This document shows positions 12,090 through 23,222 of a stretch of DNA of 64,000 bases, piece by piece. This DNA comes from Forficula auricularia. Lineage: Eukaryota > Arthropoda > Insecta > Dermaptera > Forficulidae. A program made the translations under genes and the position numbers. How positions within the stretch are numbered: position 1 is the first letter of the stretch; each line of letters begins with the position of its first letter. The stretch lies in contig JALMQS010000916.1 of the NCBI GenBank assembly GCA_024734495.1, positions 992,001 through 1,056,000 on the forward strand, written 5' to 3'. The notes beneath the pieces were generated by a model. It saw only the letters and a program-made list of their open reading frames with translations. It did no database searches and was not told where the DNA came from.

Positions 12090-12186
12090 TTGGACCGAGA
12101 CGCCGCCCGCCAGGGCACCAGCCCGGAGGGCCGAGCCTCGAGGGCGTGCCGAAGGCACGCACGAAAAGCTCGTTATAATATAGGTT
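12090..12186 (+). repeat. GC-rich hairpin unit shared with 42040-42115
   Basis: GC-rich island ending in the hairpin GCGTGCCGAAGGCACGC and, about 12 bp later, AGCTCGT. The same arrangement (GGAGGGCCGAG, then the hairpin, then AGCTCGT) is at 42040-42115. A short GC hairpin just inside the 3' end resembles a Helitron terminus, but a CTRR end was not seen, so the class is open. Confidence 0.45.
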
Positions 12187-13060
12187 TGTATTAGTTTCGG
12201 AACTCTCGGTATGCGAGCCCGACTCGCACTTGTTATTTTGTTTTCACACCCCGAGTAAAAGTGATTATTATCAACAACATTGAATAAATCGCCTTCTAAG
12301 AACTAATCTGTACATAATTATGCTCTGGTCTGCTATAAGATGAACTATTTCAATCTTATTATTTATTATACAGGTATTTTCCTAAATAATTTATAATTAT
12401 TGAACAATGTTCTTTTTGAAATAAAAACATCTTAATTTTAATAAAATTGTATATGGAATAAGATAGAATAATCTCTGTTAGAATTAATTTCCCAACTCTA
12501 ATCTGATTTCCAATTGTAATCACAAATTAATAAATAAATTAATTAATTGTTAGTGTCAGCGTGGTACTCGTTATCAGTTGCACAAGTGGATTGGTAATGG
12601 TTTAATTGTTGTAAGTTAATCAAAATAAGTGATGCATTATCTTGATTTCTCTATTGGTGGCATAACATATAGAGGAAAGTAGATGGCCGCACGTGCAAAG
12701 TAGAAAAACGACAGATGTGGTCTTTGAGGGCGGAGATTTATGGCTCGATTCAATAGACACCAGCTCCAGCTCCAGCTCCAGCATCTATCAGGCATCAGCC
12801 TTCACTTGCTTAATGTCGCATTAACGATTTCGAAACGAGCAGCTTCGTCACCCCCGTTACCCTCGACATCCCCTCATTCTGCATACAATGCAATCTAGAT
12901 AATATATATACTCATTCGAGTCAGTGTAAAATTCTTTTTCTCACTGATAGTTAGGGCGGTCGATTTGATCAAAAATCATTTAAGCAAGTGCTTCAGAAAA
13001 CTTTTAGTTTGTTGTGCGGGCTGCAGTATTGAATTCATGGAATAATGTTCAATTTTTTTA
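12187..13060. other. AT-rich stretch without recognised gene
   Basis: Only a short CCAGCT microsatellite (about 12762-12783) stands out. Confidence 0.35.
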
Positions 13061-13068
13061 CTTATCAT

Positions 13069-14303
13069 TAGAGACCGGATTTTTATGCAGTAAAAACTGA
13101 CAAAATATGCAGTTAAAATGCTAAAATATGCAAGCAATATGCAGAATAAGTTGAAATATGCAAATATATGCAGCAAAAGATGGAAAAATAAATTTTTTTA
13201 TGCTCTAAAAAATTATAAATTTGAAGGAGTGTTATGAAATAAATAAAATGATAAAGTAAGCTATAGACACCAAGTATCAAATATGTACTTTTATTGCGTA
13301 AAACAATGGACAAAATTCTCATTTCATTTAATATATTAGAAAATCTTTAAACTCAAAGAAATATTAGGTGCACTTGAATAAAATCAATATAATAAATATA
13401 ATAATGTTTCAAAAATGTGATCGAAAAAATACTGGGCGGTAGTTTTAATTCAAAGACACGATTGTAATGTATTGCTTTTTTTATATTAACAAGCTTTTCT
13501 TATTGACGTACAAATAATAAACTAATAAAATAATGCAAATATTTGACCGGCTATAATCACTACAACACACACACACACACACACACACGAAAACTCAATT
13601 GCCAAAATGGGCTATAGTTACCGAAGGCCATTAAAAAAAGAAATAATAAAATATTGAACAAAGGATCTAAAAAATAATTAAAATTTGATTGTAATTGTGA
13701 ATAATTTATGTTTACAAGTATTTTTCTAAATTATCTTCAGGTTATTATGTCTACGGTCACTTAAAATTGATTTATACGATGAAAAGAGCGCTCCACATCC
13801 ACAGACGTACTAGGGGGAGAATTTAAAGGAACATAAACCCAACACTTTTACTTTGGAAGAAAAATATTCCAAACTTTTCGAATTTTTGTCTAGAAAATAG
13901 TATCTAGTACAACTGAATAATAAGAAAAATGAATGGTTTGTTGTTTTGTAGATAGTTTACATCCTTCGTAATCCAACTTCCTAATTCGTAGTCCAACACT
14001 ACACTTCGTGTCGTTGAGGCATATTTCAGTTTTCTTCGAATTTAAATTAGTGTCTTCCTGTTTTTTAATCTTTTTTTTCATTCTTTTTCAGAAAAATTAC
14101 TTTTAAAACCTTTGTATTTGGTGCGAAATATGCAATTTTATGCAAATTCCTTCAAATATGGATTGTTATGCAATATTACTCAAATATGTAATACAAAATT
14201 TAACCCACAGTATCCTAGATGCATGATTCGCATAGATAATTGATCTCCTGGGTCGTGCGTGGCGGAAAACAAAATATGCAATTGCATAGGAATCCGGTCT
14301 CTA
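13069..14303. mobile_element. hAT-like element with ATATGCA subterminal repeats
   Basis: Left end TAGAGACCGGATTTTTATGC, right end (reverse complement) TAGAGACCGGATTCCTATGC. Flanks CTTATCAT (13061-13068) and CTTATTAT (14304-14311) match at 7 of 8 positions, an 8-bp duplication as in hAT elements. Both ends carry clusters of AATATGCA-type motifs (left 13085-13175, right 14125-14290), the kind of subterminal array hAT transposases bind. No transposase frame survives. An (AC)n microsatellite lies at 13563-13588. Confidence 0.75.
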
Positions 14304-14414
14304 CTTATTATATACATTGCACATTCATGGTTGTTCTCAAGTCGTGCTTCGCGGAACACTTCTGCTCTATGAAGCCTCTTCAAGTGAAAAATCAAACACA
14401 CAATTAATTTGCCT

Positions 14415-14720
14415 ATCTGGTGGACTGTCTGGGGCGGCATTTCCCATGAAGGAAAGTCTGATATTGTTTTCGTTTCTGAGCCGAAACTGGGCAAATTAAC
14501 TGCAACTCGTTACACCGAAGAGGTTCTGGAGAGTCATGATCCCTTACGCTGACTTTGTTGGTAAGAGTTTCATGTTGATCCTTGACAATGGCCGGCCTCA
14601 CGTCGCGACAACGGGTCACACGAACCTGTGTAAGGTCGCTATTCCGGTCATGAAGTGGCCAGCACGAGGAGCGGACTTTAATCCCACCTTTGGGACGAAC
14701 TCAAGATAAGGACCCGGGCT
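14415..14720 (+). pseudogene. Tc1-type transposase relic
   Basis: Pieces of a Tc1 catalytic domain can be read across frames: TVWGGISHEGKSDIVFVSE, then TRYTEEVLES, then IPYADFVGKSFMLILDNGRP and IPVMKWPARGADFNP. In Tc1 these correspond to VWGGIS, the LDEVL..VVPYA segment, DNARPH (second Asp) and SPDLNPIEH. The last motif has degenerated and lacks the catalytic Glu. Frame changes occur between pieces, so this is dead. Confidence 0.75.
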
Positions 14721-14790
14721 AGGCATCCTGTAGTCTTATATTCTTTAATCTATGCCTATAATTTAGACACTCCAGGAACTTAAATTCCCC

Positions 14791-15050
14791 ATTAGCCGGA
14801 TACTGACTGAGCGAGCAGCCTCGCGAGGCTGCCTCGGGCGTTTGCCGCAGAACCGTCCTGAGTAAAAGCAGGAAACGACCCGAGGCGCCTTTGAGCATTC
14901 ACAAAAACCGACAACCGATGGATCGGGCCGAGGCAGCCTAAGAAGAGGGAACGAGCACTTTTGCCTTGGGCGAAGCAAGTACTGACCGACCAGGCATTTG
15001 TCTCAAGGGGCTGGCCTCGCGAAGCAAACCCTCAGTCAATATCCGGCTAT
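14791..15050. repeat. GC-rich foldback element
   Basis: About 260 bp of markedly GC-rich sequence in AT-rich surroundings. The ends are inverted: TAGCCGGATACTGACTGAG on the left and, reversed, TAGCCGGATATTGACTGAG on the right, continuing with CTCGCGAGGC. No ORF of note. Confidence 0.6.
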
Positions 15051-15784
15051 TGAAGAAGAATGGGGCAATATTCCTCAAAACTCATCTTAACATTAATAAA
15101 ATTGATGATAAAACGTATGTTAGAAGCAGTCAGGGTCAGGGGTTCTAAAACCAGTTATTAAAATATAAACTCTTTTTATATTTTATCTCGTTTTATAACA
15201 CTCTAAAATTCCGAATCTTTATTTAGTGTTTTTATAAACTTTTTTATCAACTCCTTAAAAAGAAGCATGTAATGTCTTTAGAATCTTAAGTGTAGGTATA
15301 TTTTTTTTCAAGCCAAGAGTTCATTCTTTTCACTACAATTTCATGTTTTGAAATAAAAACGTTTTTTTTTTTTTAGTTATTCCTTGAATGTGAAAATTTA
15401 GAGGTGGGCCGATTTTTTTGCTCCCAAGTTTAGTAATAGGATGTGGTTCAAAAAAAAATCAAACTGTCAAATGAACTTACCTACGTCCCTGGTGACACCA
15501 CAATCCAACAAGGAAGCGGAATTAAAAACAAAACAAAAAAACAAAAAATGAAAGATAAAATGGTTAAAAAATAGTACACCCGCCCTCAATAACTTTCATT
15601 TTATCGATTTTCATCCTATAACTACCAACTCGCGGACAAAAACACATTCTACTTAAAAAAAGAAAATAGGGACTAAATGCACCTGAATATTAGAAATTGA
15701 CTCATTTAATGAACTCACATTTAAGTTTTAGGTACTTCAATAGTTTTCAAGGAATTTGGTGTTGGTACTTGGTGAAACATTTTT
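15051..15784. other. AT-rich stretch without recognised feature
   Basis: Nothing recognised. Confidence 0.35.
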
Positions 15785-16039
15785 TTTTAATTATTGGAGA
15801 AAAAATACTTGGTAGGTTTCACATTAAGATATAAAAACAAAACGAATTTATTTTTGGAGAGACTTTATTCTTGATATATATATTTCGGGTGACTAACCCA
15901 TCTTCAGGAGCAACAGAAAGTAACTGGGTTAGCCACCCGAAATATTATATATCGAGATTAAAGTCTCTTCAAAAATAAATTCGTTTTATTTTTATATCTA
16001 ATGTAAAACCTACCAAGTATTTTTTATCCAATAATTTAG
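15785..16039. repeat. Long inverted repeat with hammerhead-like motif
   Basis: Arms of about 115 bp (15785-15900 and 15923-16039) are complementary with small indels and include CTTGGTAGGTTT and AACGAATTTATTTTTGG. The left arm read on the minus strand has a hammerhead-like core; the right arm has lost the CTGAAGA box but keeps the stem II 3' strand and GAAA. This matches the head-to-head arrangement of the Penelope-like element at 25805-27863, without a coding region. Confidence 0.65.
15875..15910 (-). ncRNA. Hammerhead-like ribozyme motif (UAUA variant)
   Basis: Minus strand: CTGAAGA, U, stem II GGGTTAGTCACCC, then GAAATATA. The usual ACGU after GAAA is replaced by the also self-complementary UAUA. 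Stem I complementarity is poor, so activity is doubtful. Confidence 0.45.
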
Positions 16040-16560
16040 GTACTTATTTATTTTTTATAAAAAAATTTCAACCATTTCATTGAACTATTATTTATAAATT
16101 CGAATATAAATTGAACAACAAATTTTTGATAAATATGATTTATTCTATGGAAAAACATTTGACTAAACATTTATATATATATAAAATATATTTGTGGGGG
16201 CGTATATATATCTTGTCAATTATCATTTGCACAAAAGTTTATTTTTCGTTGTTATTCGAAATGCAAGCCCTATATGATTCTCCTGAATGCACTTGGGAAG
16301 GGTGCAAACAAAATGCATTCCATCCAATAGAGTAGTATTGAAAAAAAAATATATGGGTGAGGAGGGGGAGGAGGGGGGGGGTTAGAGCGACGAAAGCAAT
16401 TAGAAAAATGACAAAATGCAATTCAATTATGCATTTTGTTTGCCAAAAACACATTTTATCATTCGTTCGACATTTTAGACAAGCCTAATATAGATACAAG
16501 GGAGTGGGGGGGGGGGGGGGGGCAAGGGGTTGGAGGAAAAATATTTTCCCAAACACAAAA
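16040..16560. other. AT-rich stretch with G-runs
   Basis: A GGAGG-rich tract near 16352-16383 and an uninterrupted G-run near 16506-16522. No gene. Confidence 0.5.
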
Positions 16561-16989
16561 ATACTAGTGTTGTTTAGGGAAAATTTATTATCAAAAGTTA
16601 AATATTTAATATAAATAATGGCACACCGATCTCTTTCTATGTTTGAGCATAACATACATATATTTAGGGTTCTCTGTGTGTGAGTATGTTTTTCAAACCA
16701 GATGCAAATGTATAAATTAATTGAAAAAACAGTAGCAAAAAATATGATTCTGTTGTTCTATTACAATAATAAATATTCTAAATTTCGCTATATTGGTCGA
16801 AATAGGCCATAGGGCGGTAATTAACACATATTAGAAAACAAAATTTTTTAAAATTAGATTTATAAGCTATTTATACAGTATGTAGTGACTGTTTTTAGGC
16901 ATTTGCTTAAAAAGTTACTTTTGAGGATTCGGATCATGTCCTGTCTTGGAAAATGCTGGATATCTTCAAATCTAAAATTCTTAACAAAT

Positions 16990-17790
16990 AAATTGACAAG
17001 TTCTGATGTGGCCATCCACTTGACTTTACCATACACTTCTGGTTGAGTTTGGTACAAGGGCCTAGATTTTCATTTTTGACCCTATAAGCCTCCCTCCATT
17101 TCGAGAGGTTACTTTTTGAGTTTTTAAACTTCTGGAGGCCCACTGATTATGTATACAAAATTTGGTTGAGTTTGGTCCAAGGGCCTAGATTTTCATTTTT
17201 TGATCACCGCCCCCCCCCCCATTTTGGACGGTTTGTTTTTGCATTTTTAGTGTTCCGGGAGCACACTGATTATGTATACAACATTTGGTCAAGTTTACTC
17301 AAGTGGCCTAGATTTTAATTTTTGCCCCACCCCTCTAACTTTTGTTATTATAGATTCACTTTATAGTATATTTCATTTTTCTTGATTTTTTTAGTTTGAA
17401 AATATTATAATTTTTTATTTTAACCCCCCCTCCTCCCCTCCACCCTTAATTTTGGGTCGATATGCACCAAAATATAATCAGCTCTTAATCTCAATACACC
17501 AAAACTACGTGTGTAATTTGGTTTTGATATTCATACTAGTTTTTGAGCTAGCACATCCTCAAAAATTTAGTAACGCACATACTAACAGACTAACTATCAA
17601 ACATTTTGACAAAACAATTATTATCACCAAAAATATAATTTTTTTCGATGTTCACTTAATAGGGCTTTTTTGTAGATCAAAGTGCCATGGTTTCGCCCAA
17701 TTTTTTTTATCAAAATAGTTTCAGCCGTTTTTGAGATAGAACGAAGCAAAAAACCACTTTTATCATGCACCCTGTATGGTAAAGTAAAAA
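16990..17790 (+). repeat. Dispersed repeat A, copy 2
   Basis: Same order of blocks as 113-955: GATGTGGCCATCCACTTGAC, tandem ACTGATTATGTATACAAAAT units with C-runs, GGGTCGATATGCACCAAAAT, ATAGTTTCAGCCGTTTTTGA and a terminal CCCTGTATGGTAAAGTA. Lengths of the two copies agree, which supports a defined element about 800-850 bp long. Confidence 0.65.
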
Positions 17791-19019
17791 GTGGACCATG
17801 TTAAATTTTTAGAAAATGAGACAAAAGAATCAAGTTTCTAAGATGGGTGGTTTTCATTTTATGAAGGAAAAATGCGAAGAATTGTAGTTTTTTAAAACTT
17901 CAACCTCATTGAGGCACGGGTTACCGTTATCCAATTAAGATGAAACTTTGCCAATCTCATTTTTTAGTAAGAGGTCCCCACCGAAGATACGGTAAAAAAA
18001 ATCTCCAGGTATAGCATATGTGACCACCCTACTGTATATAATAAAACAAAGTATTGTAGTATATAAATAAAGTAAATAACTAAACAATTAACTTTTTCTG
18101 AAATAATGTACAATTGAGGTTTTCTGAATATGAATTGAGATATCTGAAATACATTTCTGACTTTCTAATTTTCACTTGAGAATTCTGAAATACAATACAA
18201 TTATTGGGGTTTTCTGAAATACATTTGGAAAAGCAGGTTGTAGAACTTTGTTATGCTATGTTATAAATGAATTAAAAATTACTTTAACATTGTTTTACCT
18301 TATAATAACAAAACTAGTATATACACATCTTGAATCTGTTTCAATCCAAAGAAAATGCCTAGAAATTTTTTTATCAACGGACCAAGATAGTCGATGCATT
18401 TGATCTGTATTTGGTTGGAGAATTGAGAAATGGAGAATCCACTATAAAAATAATAAATTGTAATAATTTCTCAAGACAACCTGCTAAAAAAATATGAGAG
18501 CGCCACTTGACTCTGGTTCTCACATTGCCAATGATCACCCCCTGGTTTCCCACCCCCGAAGCCTTCGCCCCCTTGTTCTGGTCAATTCTTTTTCTATTCG
18601 GAATTCGCTTGGGACCTGTTACCCTCTCTATATGGGGGGGGGGGTAAAGCAGACCAGACCCTACTCGACCCCTTTTTTTAATTGGCAAGGGTGGTTCGCT
18701 TTTTCAATCAACTCACGCATACACTCTTACAAAAACAGACTGTCTACAATTTACACCCCCCTGTACGACATAACAACAATTCAAAATTCACCAGAGAGAT
18801 AATCAAAGCATTTTTTTAGGCCTTCATATAAACCCTCCCCCCCAGTATATATGATTTTATTATTTATTTATTTATTCATTATACGCCCATGTGTATAAAT
18901 ATTACAAAAGAAATTTGATTATTTAGGCATAAGTCGGATGTTAAAAGGATGGATATTAGGTTGTTAATTAAATAAATAATTAAATACATAGAGTATTTAA
19001 AAAGTGTAAAACCGATATA
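17791..19019. other. AT-rich stretch without recognised feature
   Basis: A short G-run near 18634-18644 and no recognisable gene. An open frame at 18494-18802 has no family motifs. Confidence 0.35.
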
Positions 19020-19225
19020 ACAGAAACACAATTTGGATTCAGATGTGGTTTAGAAACGAGAGAAGCAATTTTTTAAATAATTGTCTTAATGTCAGCAATG
19101 TCCTGATATTAATAAAAACGTTTAGGCCTGTTTTGTACATTATATATTATAATAAAGCATTTGATAAAGTGAAACATGATAAATTGATGGACATCTTCCA
19201 GAAAACAAGGATTGAAAAGGGCGTA
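19020..19225 (+). pseudogene. LINE reverse-transcriptase fragment
   Basis: Translation gives QFGFRCGLETREA, then after a frame change YYNKAFDKVKHDKLMDIFQK. These are the GFR-G---TREA and YEKAFDKV-H (motif A) signatures of insect non-LTR reverse transcriptases. The copy is short, lacks motifs B and C, and motif A has lost its first Asp. It ends in a run of G residues at about 19253. Confidence 0.7.
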
Positions 19226-20310
19226 CTCTGCCTTATAGTTTGTGTGTGTGTGTGGGGGGGGGGGCAAGAGGGAACTATGAATTACAAATAAATCAATTTA
19301 AAATTTATTTATTAAACTAGTATAAGTTTTCGCTGATGCTGACGAGAGTTTCTGTGATCTCCAAATTTTCGACTAATTTACGATGGATCGCTTTATTTCT
19401 AAAAGCATTGCAGCCCCCCCCCCCCCCCCACCGACCATATATGGGTACGCCCCTGGGGATTGATTATGAGACACCTGAATTATAAGAAATCTTTATTGAA
19501 ATCAAACTACAAATATCAGTGTAGATAGCTCTCGTTTAGAAAAGATTGAGATTAGAAGGAAAATTAGATAGGTTGCCACCATGAGCGTAGTTAGGGGAGG
19601 GGCAGTGCCCCTACAAAACTCATTGCCCCCTGTAGAAAAATCTAAACGCTATTATTACGATGCATCACTTATGTATTATATTTCTCATTAAATTATTTCG
19701 TTACTTCCAAAATTTGTCAATTCTACTAAAAAGGATCTAATCAGATTACCGAAATTGAAACCTTATAGTGGCTAATCAGCTGGACGGCTGCTCCTCCCTT
19801 AGGAAAACTCCTAACTACACCAATAGTTGTGACCAGTACTTCCGCGAGCTTTTATTCGAATGTAGGTACTATTCATTTTGGTAAAATGTACTGTAATGGG
19901 TTAAAAAATCGAGTAACTTTATTATTTTTGTATATTAACTTAAATTTAATTTTTTAGTAGTTATAGAAGTTAATATTAATAATATTGGGGGAGTGGGTGG
20001 TTAGTTTTTGCATTTTTAGACTACTGGGGGTCCATTGATTATGTCTACAAAAATTTTTTTAAATTTTTTTATTGATATTGATGTGAGAAGGAGATACACC
20101 AGAAGGTCCACCCCTAAAGGCCTGTATGGGCTGGTCCCTCCATCGTAAAAAGAACAGAGTAGAAGGAAAAGAAACCTGGATCACGAGCTAAATCTCGGAA
20201 AGTTAGATATAGTCCAATTTTACTAAGTTTTTAGGGGCTTCGAGCAGTGGTAAATTCTCCGCGCGATAAATTAGGTTAAATTTATCTCCCATTTAATTTT
20301 TATTACCAGA
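19226..20310. other. Low-complexity stretch with repeat A fragment
   Basis: G-run near 19254-19264, C-run near 19412-19429 and a repeat A fragment near 19985-20060. No gene recognised. Confidence 0.45.
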
Positions 20311-20317
20311 CCCTATA

Positions 20318-20402
20318 CTTACAGAAAAAATGTCTGGGTATAGCCGGGAATCGAACCCGAGACCTCCGGGTTGCCAGCCAGTTATGCTGACCATTACACC
20401 AG
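20318..20402 (-). repeat. tRNA-derived sequence (SINE head or tRNA pseudogene)
   Basis: On the minus strand an A-box-like TGGTGTAATGGTCAGCAT is followed, about 30 bp later, by the B box GGTTCGATTCC and an acceptor-like CCGGCTATACCC. The 5' acceptor strand does not pair with the 3' strand and the anticodon stem has mismatches, so this is not a functional tRNA. Spacing of A and B boxes fits an RNA polymerase III promoter. Confidence 0.55.
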
Positions 20403-20929
20403 GTAGGCGGACTTCTGTATCGATTGGTGGCAAAACGAAATTTATGAACAATATAGTTTCGGAGATATTAAATTTCAAAAATAGAGTTTTTCAGACTCTT
20501 ATACATTGCACTATACGGGATATTGGAAAATTTACATACATATTTAATTATAATTAAGAAACTCTTCTTACCATTTTTATAAAAAACTAAACCAACATTA
20601 AACAATAACCAATACATATTTTAAGACAATTTTGATTCATAGTTACAACACAATTTCTGAGATAATAATGAATAAATAATGAAAAATGTATAAAAAAAAA
20701 TTACATTAAAAACAATTTGGCAACAGCGCATTTATTTAACCAGCGAAAGATGTATAAAGCGCGCATGCGCTAGATTTTTTCAAAATTATAATTTTCATAA
20801 TTGTAACGTAGGCGTTGATTACATTTGTTAAAAAATAACAAAACGATTTTTATAGAAATTTTTTAACGTTTAAAATGTATTTTATCTGTCATTTTAATAT
20901 CAAAATATTCAATCTCTTACAATGGTGCC

Positions 20930-21090
20930 AGATTTGTCAAACGAGCACGGGATTGGCTAGATCGGTACATAAACAGCAAAATGTTTTGTGCTTATGAATT
21001 ATGAATCCGTATTGTCTGTTCTATATACTCTAGCATTAACTTTTTGCTAGTATTGTCGCGAAACAACTACCTTAATTTATTATCAAAGAA
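20930..21090 (+). repeat. Dispersed repeat, inverted relative to 53445-53640
   Basis: Blocks GCCAGATTTGTCAAAC, CAGCAAAATG, CTAGCATTAACTTTTTGCTA and GAAACAACTACCTTAA recur in reverse complement and in order at 53445-53640. Non-coding. Confidence 0.65.
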
Positions 21091-21164
21091 TAGTCTCATC
21101 TTAAAAACTCTAAAGTAAATAATAAAAATTCAAAGTGATTAATTAAGACATACTGTTTGGTACA

Positions 21165-21345
21165 AGAGTCTAGATGTTCACTTATTAGGGCTTTTTTGTC
21201 GACCAAAATGCCATGGTTTCGTCCAATTTTTTTAATCAAAATATATAGTTTCAGCCGTTTTTGAGATATTTCGAAAAAAAGAATAAAAAAACACTTTTTT
21301 CATGCACGATTACAATATACCATGTATGGTAAAGTAAAAAAAAGC
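21165..21345 (+). repeat. Dispersed repeat A, 3' fragment
   Basis: Carries the 3' blocks of repeat A: TTTTTGTCGACCAAAATGCC, TAGTTTCAGCCGTTTTTGAG and ATGTATGGTAAAGTA. Confidence 0.65.
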
Positions 21346-21437
21346 CTAATTAAACTTTAAGAGATCTTTCTAAGAATATGGTAGTCTTTGCTTCACACTC
21401 CATGATCAATTTTCATAATAAAACCTCTGCCCTCTAA

Positions 21438-21616
21438 GGGGCAGTTGTATGTCGGTTGGTAAACTCTTTTTAAACGTTGACAAAGGGTAAAACCTCAAAA
21501 TTCACCTTATGCCGGGTGAGATGGCCAATCAGATGAAAGTACCTGTCATTGAATTTTTAGGTTTTACCCTTTGTCAGAGTTTAAAAAGAGCTTACCAACC
21601 GACATACAACTGCCCC
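21438..21616. mobile_element. MITE with TAA target duplication, copy 1
   Basis: Terminal inverted repeats of about 65 bp begin GGGGCAGTTGTATGTCGGTT and include GACAAAGGGTAAAA. Flanked by TAA on both sides (21435-21437, 21617-21619), a 3-bp duplication typical of PIF/Harbinger MITEs. A second copy is at 38122-38283. No ORF. Confidence 0.75.
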
Positions 21617-21959
21617 TAAGTGTGATTTAGAACTTAACATCATTTTAAACAAGAGTGACCTTTGAGGCTCTTATGCAAGCGATGTAAGTTTCCAATCAAA
21701 ATAACATGGGTTTTTGAAATCAACTCTTCTGACATAATAAAAATAATCCATAATATCTCAGATCAAGTAGTAGACCACCTCTCTTGAATTTCTTTAGGAA
21801 TTTTTTAAAGTTAATAATATTTTCATTATTGTCATGATATGCTTTAAACACGTTTAAATAATTAAAATAAATAAGTAAAAATGAAAATAAGTAGTATGAC
21901 GTACTATTCTAAGGCGATTAAGATTATATCGGAAGATAAGCTAAGAATAACTTGGATTA

Positions 21960-22110
21960 ATTGGTATATAAGGGGGAGAGAGTTAGGGAGAGTCGGTAGG
22001 GGTATGTGAGGGGTGTTAGATAGGGACAGTGGTGGAGCTAGATAGGGACAATGGGAGGGGGAGTGTAAGGACTATATAAGGGGGATAGAGACATGGATAG
22101 TGGTTAGTAT
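21960..22110 (+). repeat. Purine-rich tract
   Basis: About 150 bp of strongly purine-biased plus strand with many GGGG and GATAGGGACA-like repeats. Confidence 0.5.
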
Positions 22111-22379
22111 GTTTTAGTCAGTGGTGGGTGAAACATCAACTGGGAATATTACAATATGGCTTCTGCACCTTAATCCTTCCTCTCAGCTGACTCCACCCCT
22201 CACTAATAAACAACCCTTCATCAGATATATTATTTTTAATAGCTAGGTAACAGCTAGGTGTGTACTTCATTGTTCTGATAGATAAAGATGTACAGAGCTA
22301 CTTCAGGGCCTGACCTCCGTCCCCACTTCAGCTTATTTTTTCAAGAGAATCATGTCCTGTCCCTAATCCTAATCAACTT

Positions 22380-22519
22380 CAATCCCTGTTTTCACAAATC
22401 CTTATTCCTTCGAAATCGAAATGTTTCGCGTGTATAATTTTACTTGTGTGCGAGTGAAAGTGGGTTTCTGTAGGGTCAGAGTATTCCAGGTCCAGGCACG
22501 AGACGTTGGCTGTTAAGGT
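22380..22519 (+). repeat. Exon-like unit 0 of a tandem array (divergent)
   Basis: Contains GAGACGTTGGCTGTTAAG followed by GTAAGATAT, matching the 3' end of the units at 27995-28222 and 28300-28526 and having a consensus 5' splice site. The upstream part is only loosely similar to those units. The MULE and the Penelope-like element are inserted between this unit and the rest of the array. Confidence 0.5.
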
Positions 22520-22655
22520 AAGATATCTTTGTAATACTCTATTCTTATAATTAAATAAGCAAGAAATATTCTAAATTTTTCAAGTACTCTTTTTCGAGTT
22601 TTTCAAAAAAAAAAAAAAAAAATATAAAATAAAATAAATAATATATTAAGGATAT

Positions 22656-22844
22656 GGCTATTTATACATACAGTATGTATACGCAATTGGCTATTTATAC
22701 ATACAGTATGTATACGCAATTGGCTATTTATACATACAGTATGTATACGCAATTGGCTATTTATACATACAATATGTATAAGAAATTGGCTATTTATACA
22801 TACAATATGTATAAGAAATTGGCTATTTATAGTTACGTATAACG
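22656..22844 (+). repeat. Left MULE terminal repeat: five 33-bp tandem units
   Basis: Units start at 22656, 22689, 22722, 22755 and 22788, with a partial unit from 22821. Each holds the near-palindrome TATACATACAGTATGTATA. The three outer units end ACGCAATT, the two inner ones AGAAATT. The units keep frames open because 33 is divisible by three; the resulting peptides are not genes. Confidence 0.9.
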
Positions 22845-23163
22845 CAGATAGAAAAGTAGAATATTGATTGTGACCATCTATGAATGCCATCCTCAACTAA
22901 AATGTTTGCCTCCACTATATCCATTAAAGTGCCCCTTCTTCTTCTTCTTCTTCCCCACCATAAACGCCAATGTCTCTCTACCTATCTGCTGCAAATCGAC
23001 GCGCGCGGTTAGCTTACTTTTGACGCCCGTGTGCACCGGTACTAATAATTGAAACCATTCAAGTGATTCAAGTCAAGATAATTACCATTTTATACATATG
23101 TACATTGAATAGATAATCGAAGTGCTAAATTGTGAATGACTTATTCTATAAAAGTGTTGCAAG

Positions 23164-23222
23164 GTATTAGCTGATTTTTTTAAATTAATTATATTTTTTT
23201 AATATTCTAACCTCACTTTTAG
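23164..23222 (+). other. Predicted 5'-UTR intron of the MULE gene
   Basis: GCAAG/GTATTAGC at 23164, a branch-like TTCTAAC and an acceptor CACTTTTAG ending at 23222 define a 59-bp intron that stops exactly at the ATG of the transposase. Above the intron the frame has a TAA four codons before the ATG, so the ATG remains the start with or without splicing. Inference from sequence only. Confidence 0.4.

Noticed and set aside
18374..18802. Overlapping open frames on both strands, about 100 codons each
   Set aside because: No family motifs and no coding asymmetry between strands.
22603..22896. Open frames on both strands reading repeated IYTYSMYTQL or INSQLRIHTV
   Set aside because: They arise because the 33-bp MULE terminal repeat is a multiple of three and lacks stops; no gene.
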